Of a DNA stretch of 64,000 nucleotides, positions 51,890 through 62,900 are shown in pieces. The translations under genes and the position numbers were made by a program. Source of the stretch: Anisakis pegreffii (Eukaryota; Nematoda; Chromadorea; Rhabditida; Anisakidae). Each line of letters starts with the position of its first letter. Positions within the stretch are counted from its first letter, which is position 1. The stretch covers positions 109,604 to 173,603 of the forward strand of contig JAPYMA010001431.1 in NCBI GenBank assembly GCA_035041965.1, given 5' to 3'. The notes beneath the pieces were generated by a model. It ran no database searches, was not told where the DNA came from, and saw only the letters and a program-made list of their open reading frames with translations.

Positions 51890-54800
51890 TCAGTCATAAT
51901 TGAAAAAACAGATCGGCTGTAAAAATTGCTGTAAATGTTGCGGATATCCATTCGGATTTTCACCGAACACTGGACCGTAGAGCAGTGGTATGAGTTTTGT
52001 CTTAATTGATCGCTGCTTCATACTGTTCTTCCAGTCCTCTGCCTGTAATTAACACAATCCTTAATTAGCATTTAAAAATATCACTAATCAAATGCACGTC
52101 AACACCACATTAATATACTCTAAACTATAGTCTGTTAACTCACACTCAACCAAAACAATGATTTTGGTCGTTAAATTAAATCTCTATGAGCCTCGAACAC
52201 AACTTTCTGCAATCGTCCAACCCGTCTGCATCTCGCATCAATTCCCGGTGGAATACCCTACCCGATCTATAGATGACAAGATCGATTCCCATTCACTGGG
52301 CAAAGTTCTCCACGGTACCCGATCAATCTGCCCAAAGATATTCTGCCTAAAGACACTCCGACAACAGAATTCGCCTAATGCGTGCGAGTTTATTAGATTC
52401 CTTCCATTCTCGAAGATCTTGGGTAAGCATAAGCCTAAACCTAAACCTAAGGGTGAACCTAAGGCTATAGTCTTTAGGCGGAGTGTCATTCGGCCAAATG
52501 TCTTTGGCAGATTGACCCACTACAAAGTTCCACACTGAACCAACTAGGGTACCACTTCTTTTAATATATCATCGTAAATCTAATAAAATGCATCGATAAA
52601 AAGACTGACCACAGCGTGCAGACGGCGTTTCCTCTCGGCCTCATCCTCATGCACCACCGACCCCGAATCGTCCATTTCTGCCTCATTCCCGCTCCCTTCA
52701 CCATCCGACAAATAGCCATGCTCGACGAAAAATCCATCGTTCTCGTCATCCGAATCCTGAATCGAAGTGATCGCCAAATCAATCAATAATCGAAGTGATC
52801 GCCAAATCAATCACTGATCGAATATCCTCACAAATCCTCCCTCCTCATCCACCAAATTCACATCACCAAATCTACATCAACACGGTTTTTGACCAAATCA
52901 AAGAGACTATCTCTTATTTAACGACAATTAAATGATTCAACTGCATAATGATACGACCCAATAAAATTCTAATACCACTTCACTTCGATATGATACGTAA
53001 AAAACACCGTCTACCGTGAATATAGTCGATATCATAAAGTCAAATTTGCTACGATCAATTCTCTAAACGACTGATAAAAAACTCTTGATCAATTTTTCTA
53101 CTTGTTTTCTAGAAATCGATCTAGCGCTTGTTCAGTGATCTCTCTGAGCGATCAGCGAAATAATTAACTGATTAAAATCATCCTTAATCACTGGATTGGT
53201 GGCATTTGGCTAGGTTTACGTTTAATTATGCCAAGAGAACAAAAATTCCAAAATATGCCCAGCCAAGCCAAGCCAATCAACTGAAACTGCTTCGACAGAC
53301 AACAAGAGACTCATCACTCGCCTCACTCTCATCACTCTGATTATTTTCGTCACCGATCTCCTCACCCTCCGGCTCGTCTTCCCACTCCTCATCCGAATCC
53401 ACATCGTAGTCAAGTATCTGCAATCCAATCAAAACAATTCACCACCAACATACTGCATTAAAATAACCAGTAAAACAATTCATGACCAAATAAAAATCCA
53501 CAAATAAACCAAAAAATGCCGCTTAAATGTTAAACCTTCGTATCCCGGCCAAACGGTCGTCTTCCCGTGATAGTTTTACTTCGTTTTCGCCACGTTCCAT
53601 AGTAGGGCGGTCGGTAGTTATCGTGGAATTGAAACAGTTTTGCACGCATTTCATTTCTGAAACTGAAGTTGCTTCGAATCACAACAAGGAGATCAAATTT
53701 TTCGAATTTCCGAGCATTCCGATCGATTTTTCACCTAACACGATCATTACCCCATTACCAATCAGCGATGATCAATTAAAATGTTTGTTCTATTTGCCGA
53801 AATTCGATTGCGATGCACATATTTCAATGCTCATTTGCGATAACTTCTTGATGATTTTGCCATGATCAACGAAAAATTAAGCCCCAAAAAGACAAGCAAT
53901 CGCAAACCTCTTCGGGGATGTGGTTCGTCGTCGAGGCACATTCGATAGATAGAGTGAATTTCGCGGCTGAAAACACAAAACCATAAATATAAATCATGAT
54001 CATGATCATCACCATGATCATGATCATGGTGATGTGATATCAGCGTATCGATATAATCCAGCTTGCCTACGCCTAAATCCGGCTAATCCAGGTAAACTGC
54101 TGATAAATGGATAGATAAATGCTCTTCACTGAAATGTCAGCAACAGAATTGCATAGTGATGGAATCTGAGCGAAATTTCAATCGATCTGAATCGATCGAT
54201 TGGGCTCTCGTCATTCCGACGGTCGGAGTTCCGACCGACTTTCCAAATTGCTCGGTCAGAATCGGACCGTCGGAACGCCGATCGAAACTGTCGAATTTTG
54301 CCGATCGATCACGATCAATCAACAATCGATGATCAATCACTCGTAAAGCACCACCTGAACGGTGGATTCGTCGTTATCCAGCAGATGATCGTAGGTGTGC
54401 GGTGAGAGGGCCGGACGTCGTTGTATCGGCGCCACCCGCATGCCCTCCTTCAACTCGAACGGCAGCGCCGGACCGGCTCCGCATTCCGCACCCGCCGCAT
54501 CCACCGAGGCTGCGTAGGTGATCACGGGGCGTTGTTCGACTTTTGAGAAGAACGATAGGAAACGATCCGATTCACGTTTCTTACGCAGTTCCTCCACCTG
54601 AAAGCACTCTATTCAAGCCTCTTTAGAGCTTATGCCTAGGCATCGACAACCCCGGCCCGCTTGGCAAAATTCGCCTGCCGGCAATAATTTTTGGAGCGCC
54701 AGATGAATTTGAGAATTTGATTTTGAAGGAGCAATAAAGAAAACAAAAAAGGTTTTGAATTATTTAGCTACCACACTGAAGATTTTCGACTTGCTTGGGA

Positions 54801-56849
54801 AAATTTTGCCCGCGGTCAAACCTACTTGCCGATGTCTGTGGCCTGCCTGTACCAACGCTTTGGGCAAGCAAAAATTGAAAATTTAAAAGCCTTCTGGTGG
54901 AAACTGTTTGAAAATAAAAACATAAAATGACAAAAATTTTGACAAAATGACAAAATAAATGACAAAACAACAACCAAAAAAAGAAATCTCGGCCACCAAT
55001 TGACACCACTTGCCTCAAGTTCTTTTCGCTTCTTCTCGCGTCTCTCCTCCTCTTCACGTCTTCGTTGTTCTTTTTCTCTTCTTCTTCCTTTCTGCGCTGT
55101 TCCCTCTCTTTTTCACGTTGTCTTTTCGCCTCTTCTTCGGCTTTCTTCTTTTCCAACGCCAAACGTCTCTGCTCTTCACGTTCTTTCTCGCGTTGCTTTT
55201 TCGCCTCTTCCTCGGCTTTCTTCTTCTCCATTGCCGCACGTCGTTGTTCCTCTTTTTCTCTGCAACATCAAACACATTTGCTGGTGCAAACATTCAAAAC
55301 AATTACTGCAAAAACTTCAAACAATCAAAAACTTTCCACAAAACAGCTCAAAGATCAGATCAGATCAGATCAAATCAGCTGAGAGATCAGATCAGCTCAG
55401 ATCAGTTGAACTCACCTCAACGCTTGTTCCTTTTCCAATTTCCGTTTTTCAGCCAGTGCCTCACGTTCCTTCTGCAATACAACTCATTATCATCACCAGA
55501 TCAAGCTAGAACCAACCCAATAATAAGGCAAAGTCTCAAGATCAGATCAGACCAGATCACTTGAAGATCAGATCAGTTCAAGATCGGATCAGCTGAATAA
55601 GTGTTACGGTGGAACCGAACCTTTTTCAGTTCCTTTGCTGCCTGCAATTGTTCAGCTCTAATGCGACGTTCCTCGAGCTTACGTGCACGTTGCTCTTGTC
55701 TAATGGCTCTATCTGCATCGCTCAATTTCGCCTTCTTATGACTTGAACATGCTGATGAGGATCGATTTTGATTTGATGATGTTTTGGTGGTATTTGATGA
55801 AAGACGACGGCCAGACGACGGGCTCGGGGTGGACGTCTTCGAGTGAGTGCTTCCGTTCGAGCCCGCATCCGACGGAGAGCTATTGTTCTCGGTACGATTA
55901 TTCCCGGCACTGCTTGTCGTTATCGTCGTCTGATAGTACAATCACCTAAAATTGGTTAATGTCGCAATTAAGCCCTCTTAATTACCTCTTGAATGAGATC
56001 AAACTTTGTCAAAGACTTTGCATCGACGCGTTCTGAATCGAATCGAACTCACGCCCTCTGAACAGATCAATCAAATCGAACTCACGCCCTCTGAACACAT
56101 CAATCGAATCGAACTCACGCCCTCTGAACAGATCAATCGAATCGAACTCACGCCCTCTGAACAGATCAATCGAATCGAACTCACGCCCTCTGAACAGATC
56201 AATCTAATCGAACTCACGCCCTCTGAACAGATCAATCGAATCGAACTCACGCCCTCTGAACAGATCAATCACATCCCCAAAGCCCAGCATCCTCACACCA
56301 CTAACTATCGGCCCTTGGCTCAATTATTTCTATTTGATTTAAGTACACTATCTTCTTTAAGTACCATCATCATTGTATGCTCTGGCTTTTCGTGCTAGTC
56401 GTATCAGTGATATAGTGATAAGAGAGAGGCATTGACTCGTAATGATCCGAATTCGCTGCTGATTAAATGAAAAAATTTTCAAATTCATAAATGCAACTTA
56501 ACTGGTAACCCACATCGTCCTCTGCCTCCTCCTCCATAGGTTCCGTAGGTTTGTCATCGGCAGTTGGCTGACTTGCGGCAGAGTCCCCTCGTGGTTCAGG
56601 CTCGTGCTCAGTGCTTGGTTCATGCTCGAGCTCGAGCTCTGCGGACACCTCGGGTTCCCTTAATTCCAGTTGCAGAGAGCATTCGTCAGCTGGAGGCTGC
56701 TCTTGATGATGTTCGCTTTTGGTTTCGATTAATTGAGGCGATGCTTTCGGTTCGGATTCGCTCAGCGCTTCGATGCAACCCGCATCCAGTTTTAGACGTT
56801 TACTGCATGGTGACAGTATGCAACCGTTCTCTTTTGCCTCATCACCCAT
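51890..56849 (-). CDS. CHAF1A: CAF-1 large subunit (chromatin assembly factor p150)
   Basis: Histone H3-H4 chaperone subunit that deposits nucleosomes behind replication forks; nuclear. Ten exons: 56514-56849, 55621-55929, 55416-55471, 55010-55259, 54355-54597, 53908-53966, 53536-53656, 53304-53417, 52610-52756, 51890-52042, giving 595 aa (human 956, so compact). The N-terminus (ATG at 56849) is acidic. A Ser-rich region leads into the KER domain (LEERRIRAEQLQAAKELKK; REKEREEQRR; AEEEAKRQREKEREQRR). Then FFSKVEQRP and FELKEGMRVAPIQRRP, the ED-domain signature KLFQFHDNYRPPYYGTWRK, and YDVDSDEEWEDEPEGEE followed by DGFFVEHGYLSDGEG, both hallmarks of the family. TGA at 51890. The exon-1 donor GTGGGT was chosen because it keeps phase; GTTACC four bases downstream would not. 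Introns contain a 33-bp minisatellite, family F and C pieces and a family A copy. C. elegans chaf-1 is the expected orthologue. Confidence 0.93.
52313..52520. mobile_element. Family A fold-back element, copy 10 (diverged)
   Basis: GTACCCGATCAATCTGCC at the left and GGCAGATTGACCCACTAC at the right. The usual 16-bp core is replaced by a telomere-like run (AAGCCTAAACCTAAACCTAA). CHAF1A intron 9. Confidence 0.75.
52757..52818 (+). mobile_element. Family C fragment, copy 11
   Basis: Two tandem units of ATCGAAGTGATCGCCAAATC. It directly abuts CHAF1A exon 9 (starts 52756), so the last bases of that intron, including the acceptor region, appear repeat-derived. Confidence 0.65.
53131..53235 (+). mobile_element. 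Family B-related fragment, copy 6
   Basis: Diverged 5' part: CTGAGCGATCAGCGAAATAA, TTGGTGGCATTTGGCTAG, TTTAATTATGCC. CHAF1A intron 8, 69 bp from exon 8. Confidence 0.55.
54140..54305. repeat. Family F repeat, copy 2
   Basis: Matches 32392-32530 (GAGCGAAATTTCAATC, CGATTGGGC, TCGTCATTCCGACGGTCGGA). It is rich in CGGTCGGAGTTCCGACCG-type palindromes. CHAF1A intron 5. Confidence 0.7.
56043..56270. repeat. 33-bp minisatellite
   Basis: About seven copies of CGAACTCACGCCCTCTGAAC followed by AGATCAATCGAAT, in CHAF1A intron 1. The period of 33 leaves open frames with an 11-residue repeat on both strands. There is no evidence that they are translated. Confidence 0.95.
56398..56470 (+). mobile_element. 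Family C fragment, copy 10 (3' part)
   Basis: GATAAGAGAGAGGCATTGAC ... CGCTGCTGATTAAATGA: the 3' end of the family, inside CHAF1A intron 1, 44 bp from the exon-1 donor. Confidence 0.65.
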
Positions 56850-57327
56850 CGTGGAACGGCAGATCCTTAAGAAATCAGTATGAAAGTTTGATCCGACGAT
56901 CAGTAATAATTATTGATTCGATGATCCTTAGTTGATCAACGCAGATCGTTATTATTATTATTATTTGATGATCATTCGATGATCGTTATGAAATTAACGA
57001 TTCGAAATTCTGATTCCATGATCATAATTACTATTCGATGATCCTTATTTGATCACTGCAGATCTTTCGATGATCGTTATGAAATTAACGATTCGATCGA
57101 TAATCGTTACGAAATTGGTTCTGATTTGCTTGATCACTTATCTGGTTACTATTTGTGTAACTGCTTGATTTGGCACTATCGATCCGTTATCGCCTACTCA
57201 TAAACACATGAACTAACGTAGAACACATTATTAGCTAATATAACGATGAATGCCTTCTGACAATGAGCCTAAATCACGGGCATTTTCAAGAAATAACCGC
57301 AGATGAATTGTACATTTAACAAGTACG

Positions 57328-57391
57328 GCACTTCTGCTGATAACGGGCGCCACTGGGCGCAGGTGCTTAGATTACCGTGTGCTTTGCCCAT
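57328..57391 (-). mobile_element. Family D fragment, copy 3
   Basis: Only one end: GGCACTTCTGCTGATAACGG, GCGCAGGTGCTTAGATTACC, GTGTGCTTTGCC. It lies 240 bp from copy 4. Confidence 0.7.
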
Positions 57392-57633
57392 TAAGAATAA
57401 TATAGTCATAATAATCATAACAATATTGTAACAATCATAATAATAATCATGACAGTATTGACATAATAGTCTGATTATTATGACAATATTATTGTCACAA
57501 TAAATGACGATCATTTTGACAATATTGTTGTCATAATGAATATGGCAACAATATTATTGTCATAATATTGGAACTTTCGCATCTAGTGATTGGATGATGA
57601 TCACTTATCCAATCAAGCTTGTATGATATTAAT

Positions 57634-57868
57634 CCTGGCACTTTTGCTGATAACGGTGCCATCGTGCGCATGTGCTTGGGTTACCGTGTGCTTTGCCGGA
57701 TGCTTTGTATGAATGTAATTCGAAGTGAAATCAGGAGTGTGCTTAAGATTAGACTTACGATTAGCGATGTGATATGGATAACGATTTGGCTTTGACTTAT
57801 GTGTGAAGCTTATGAGCACACGAGTATCTATGATACAGGCACGGTGGTGTCAGTTATCAGCAAAAGTA
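57634..57868 (-). mobile_element. Family D MITE-like element, copy 4
   Basis: Full length, inverted relative to copy 1: GGCACTTTTGCTGATAACGG at the left and CAGTTATCAGCAAAAGTACC at the right, so the terminal inverted repeat is clear. Confidence 0.9.
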
Positions 57869-57980
57869 CCGAAAGAAGAACGCGAAATTTCAGAAGGCAA
57901 CGTAAAGCAGCAAAAATTTTCAGATGAGAAGCTTGCAAAACGACTGATAATAGTGGCAGTTCAACAACGAATACTTCGGG

Positions 57981-58083
57981 AAGTTTGTTGTGCCCGCGGG
58001 AATTGAGATGATAATGTCGGGTGAATGAACTCAGGAAGTATGTTGTACCCACGGGAATTGAGATGATAATGTCGGGTGAATGA
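57981..58083. repeat. Tandem 55-bp duplication
   Basis: Two copies, about 55 bp apart, of a segment containing GGGAATTGAGATGATAATGT followed by CGGGTGAATGAA. Confidence 0.85.
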
Positions 58084-58559
58084 AAAAAAAACCCTGTCCT
58101 GAATCAAATCGCTCAATTGACTATTTATTTGAAGTGCACAAGAATACGAATTTTGATTTGAGTTTTCGCGCTTTCGATAGGTTCGTATTGAATCAGTTCG
58201 CCAATTGACATGCATGCATGCATGATGGAAATATCGCTCGCACGCCATCACTAAAGAAATCAGCAATTTGGATCGTTACGGCTAACAGCATAACCCATTG
58301 ATGACAGAATGAATTTCTCGACCCCGTCCATTACCCCCAAAACACTCCCAATTCCCCAAAAAACGGGTAATTTCCCCCCTTACACACCTATGGGAACCCC
58401 GACTCTACGAATTTGATCAGTACGTTGTTCAAAAATGCGCCATCCTAGTAACATCAGGAGTTGTTGTGGCGACTAGCGCGAAAAGCCAGCATACAATGAT
58501 GATAGTACTTAAATCAAATAGAAGTGATTGAGCAATGGGCCGATAGTGACTGAAATTGA

Positions 58560-58820
58560 ATTCAGTGATTGATCTGATTGTAGTGTTTCACGCTGATCTG
58601 AACAGATCAGTTGCTTGCATTATGTGCGCTGATCAGATCGATTGATTGCGATCTTAACAGCACAACCACTCGGCAGAGACTGAACGGTAGGTCTCCGCGG
58701 TAGCTGCTCAGAGGTAGAGCCCCGAGCGGTAATTGGTAGTTGGCTTCGGGTTCGATTCCGTTCGATTCGGAGGAGGAAAGTTTTGCGCTCGAAACCGAGT
58801 GCTGGTGTACCAATATGATG
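58560..58820 (+). mobile_element. tRNA-derived SINE (family E copy 5)
   Basis: Plus-strand copy. It has an A-box-like TAGCTGCTCAGAGGTAGAGC and, 35 bp on, the B-box GGTTCGATTCC, then GGAGGAGGAAAGTTTTGCGC. The spacing fits an RNA polymerase III internal promoter. Downstream is GTGCTGGTGTACCAATATGA. Confidence 0.85.
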
Positions 58821-59333
58821 AATTCAGTGATTTTATTATTACAGTTGTATTTGATTATTGACTAGAGCACAGTGAAGATGAATAAAACGTGATGAGATCA
58901 ATACAACGATAGTAGTGATATGTGATATTAACAGGAAAATATTATTGCTTGATGATCAAGTGCTCTTGCTTGATGATCAAGCCTGAAATCAATAATTTGC
59001 AAGGGCAAGAGGCCTAGGCCCTAGGGCTAGGTTCGAACAGAGCTTAAGAACACTCGTTTACAAGAACAGTGATACTAACTGATAAACACGATTTAGAAAT
59101 ACTGATAACACGATATTTTGAAATGCAGTAATACTTTACAGTAATAGAAATACAGTAAATACAGTAATAGGGCTTCTCAAACAGGGTCGAAGGTGGGGGA
59201 GCTGGGGTGAGATCGAGTGGGCTGAGAGGTCTGGTAGGGGTGCGACGGGCAAAACAGGTTAAGAACCAAAATTACAATAACAATGATACATTCCATGATC
59301 AAACCTAATGACAAAAGTAGTCATAACTATGAC

Positions 59334-59480
59334 CGTGACCGGACAATTTGCGCAAAAACTTTCTGCCTACGGACTTAAGGACAGTTTACCTATTAGGCAA
59401 AATATCCATTAAAGACAGCCCGTTAGGCAAACTGTCCTTAGGCTCAGGTAAATCGTTTTCGGGCGAATTGCCCGGGTACC
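59334..59480. mobile_element. Family A fold-back element, copy 11
   Basis: GTGACCGGACAATTTGCGC at the left and GCGAATTGCCCGGGTACC at the right. Its right end lies 13 bp downstream of the stop codon of the exon at 59493-59650. Confidence 0.75.
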
Positions 59481-59492
59481 AACTGAAAATAA

Positions 59493-59650
59493 TTATTTTC
59501 TGGTATCATCGAGAGTCTCGTCGTCGTCGAACGCCCACTCCTCGCGCATCTCCGACGTAATACTCGCGAACACGTAATCCCACGACCACACCACCTTCTC
59601 GTCTCGAACCTCATCCTCTGTGCACAGATACCGTGATAGCTGTGAAATAT
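59493..59650 (-). CDS. 3'-terminal exon of an unidentified gene
   Basis: Good acceptor (AAATTGCAG) at 59651, then a split codon and 51 codons to TAA at 59493. The product is acidic and Trp-containing (RYLCTEDEVRDEKVVWSWDY; EMREEWAFDDDETLDDTRK). I do not recognise it. Upstream exons would have to lie beyond 59.8 kb, where only a microsatellite and the 63-bp satellite are visible in this window. The gene is therefore either interrupted by the satellite (a satellite-filled intron) or broken. Confidence 0.55.
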
Positions 59651-59706
59651 CTGCAATTTAGGCATTATTTTTCGCTTATTTTTAATTCGATTGAATATTT
59701 TTAGTG

Positions 59707-59710
59707 TTGC

Positions 59711-59771
<61 letters not shown>
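59707..59771. repeat. (ATT)n microsatellite
   Basis: Pure ATT run of about 60 bp between the orphan exon and the satellite. Confidence 0.95.
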
Positions 59772-59924
59772 GTCTCAAAAATTGAATCAGTCATTTATTT
59801 GAAACCAATTAGTAAACGAACCACGCTACAGTGAAGAATCACACGGAATGACTTCTAATACAAAACGCTCGGCTTATATACAGTTGCTGTTTATATACTG
59901 ATCAATTACAATGAAGTTATTTAT

Positions 59925-62900
59925 ACTTGATCACTAGATCATTTAGATCACTTACAATCCAGATCACAATTCACATCACTTAATAATACTTGATCACTAG
60001 ATCAGTTAGATCACTTACAATGCAGATCACAATTCACATCACTTAATAATACTTGATCACTAGATCATTTAGATCACTTACAATCCAGATCACAATTCAT
60101 ATCACTTAATAATACTTGATCACTAGATCATTTAGATCACTTACAATCCAGATCACAATTCATATCACTTAATAATACTTGATCACTAGATCATTTAGAT
60201 CACTTACAATCCAGATCACAATTCATATCACTTAATAATACTTGATCACTAGATCATTTAGATCACTTACAATCCAGATCACAATTCATATCACTTAATA
60301 ATACTTGATCACTAGATCATTTAGATCACTTACAATCCAGATCACAATTCATATCACTTAATAATACTTGATCACTAGATCATTTAGATCACTTACAATC
60401 CAGATCACAATTCACAACACTTAATAATACTTGATCACTAGATCATTTAGATCACTTACAATCCAGATCACAATTCATATCACTTAATAATACTTGATCA
60501 CTAGATCATTTAGATCACTTACAATGAAGATCACAATTCACAACACTTAATAATACTTGATCACTAGATCATTTAGATCACTTACAATCCAGATCACAAT
60601 TCATATCACTTAATAATACTTGATCACTAGATCATTTAGATCACTTACAATCCAGATCACAATTCATATCACTTAATAATACTTGATCACTAGATCATTT
60701 AGATCACTTACAATCCAGATCACAATTCATATCACTTAATAATACTTGATCACTAGATCATTTAGATCACTTACAATCCAGATCACAATTCATATCACTT
60801 AATAATACTTGATCACTAGATCAGTTAGATCACTTACAATGCAGATCACAATTCACAACACTTAATAATACTTGATCACTAGATCATTTAGATCACTTAC
60901 AATGCAGATCACAATTCACAACACTTAATAATACTTGATCACTAGATCATTTAGATCACTTACAATCCAGATCACAATTCATATCACTTAATAATACTTG
61001 ATCACTAGATCATTTAGATCACTTACAATCCAGATCACAATTCATATCACTTAATAATACTTGATCACTAGATCATTTAGATCACTTACAATCCAGATCA
61101 CAATTCATATCACTTAATAATACTTGATCACTAGATCATTTAGATCACTTACAATCCAGATCACAATTCATATCGCTTAATAATACTTGATCACTAGATC
61201 AGTTAGATCACTTACAATGCAGATCACAATTCACAACACTTAATAATACTTGATCACTAGATCATTTAGATCACTTACAATCCAGATCACAATTCATATC
61301 GCTTAATAATACTTGATCACTAGATCATTTAGATCACTTACAATCCAGATCACAATTCATATCACTTAATAATACTTGATCACTAGATCATTTAGATCAC
61401 TTACAATGAAGATCACAATTCATATCACTTAATAATACTTGATCACTAGATCATTTAGATCACTTACAATCCAGATCACAATTCATATCACTTAATAATA
61501 CTTGATCACTAGATCATTTAGATCACTTACAATCCAGATCACAATTCATATCACTTAATAATACTTGATCACTAGATCATTTAGATCACTTACAATCCAG
61601 ATCACAATTCATATCACTTAATAATACTTGATCACTAGATCATTTAGATCACTTACAATGCAGATCTACAATTCATATCACTTAATAATACTTGATCACT
61701 AGATCATTTAGATCACTTACAATCCAGATCACAATTCATATCACTTAATAATACTTGATCACTAGATCAGTTAGATCACTTACAATGCAGATCACAATTC
61801 ACAACACTTAATAATACTTGATCACTAGATCAGTTAGATCACTTACAATGCAGATCACAATTCATATCGCTTAATAATACTTGATCACTAGATCAGTTAG
61901 ATCACTTACAATCCAGATCACAATTCACAACACTTAATAATACTTGATCACTAGATCAGTTAGATCACTTACAATCCAGATCACAATTCATATCGCTTAA
62001 TAATACTTGATCACTAGATCATTTAGATCACTTACAATCCAGATCACAATTCATATCACTTAATAATACTTGATCACTAGATCAGTTAGATCACTTACAA
62101 TGCAGATCACAATTCATATCGCTTAATAATACTTGATCACTAGATCAGTTAGATCACTTACAATGCAGATCACAATTCACAACACTTAATAATACTTGAT
62201 CACTAGATCATTTAGATCACTTACAATCCAGATCACAATTCACAACACTTAATAATACTTGATCACTAGATCATTTAGATCACTTACCAATCCAGATCAC
62301 AATTCATATCGCTTAATAATACTTGATCACTAGATCATTTAGATCACTTTACAATCCAGATCACAATTCATATCGCTTAACAATACTATGATCCGCTAGA
62401 TCAGTTAGATCCGCCCACAATCCAGATCTACAATTCATATCACTTAACAATACTTGATCACTAGATCATTTAGATCACTTACAATCCAGATCACAATTCA
62501 TATCGCTTAATAATAGCTTGATCACTAGATCAGTTAGATCGCCACAATGCGAATGATCAATTCACATCACTTAGCGCAATACTTGATCACTAGATCATTT
62601 AGATCACTTACAATCGAGATCACAGTTCATATCACTTAACAATACTTGATCACTAGATCATTTAGATCACTTACAATCCAGATCACAATTCATATCGCTT
62701 AATAATACTTGATCTCACTAGATCATTTAGATCCACTTACAATCCAGATCACAATTCATGTCACTTAATAATACTTTGATCACTAGATCATTTAGATCGT
62801 TTACAATCCAGATCACAATTCATATCACTTAATAATACTTGATCACTAGATCATTTAGATCACTTACAATCCAGATCACAATTCATATCACTTAATAATA

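Larger units (their letters stand above)
56850..59492. other. Intergenic region upstream of CHAF1A
   Basis: Holds family D copies, a tandem 55-bp duplication, a SINE and a family A copy, plus ATAAT/ACAAT-rich low-complexity DNA at 57400-57570. No gene supported. Confidence 0.6.

Noticed and set aside
53527..53865. 112-codon plus-strand frame
   Set aside because: Antisense to CHAF1A exon 7 (53536-53656), whose minus-strand translation carries the family signature NYRPPYYGTWRK.
55000..55564. Plus-strand frames of 105 to 184 codons rich in Ser, Phe and Leu
   Set aside because: Antisense to the Glu/Lys/Arg-rich KER exons of CHAF1A; the compositional complement of a charged coiled region.
56006..56398. 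130-codon frame with an 11-residue repeat
   Set aside because: It is the 33-bp minisatellite in CHAF1A intron 1; the opposite strand is equally open.
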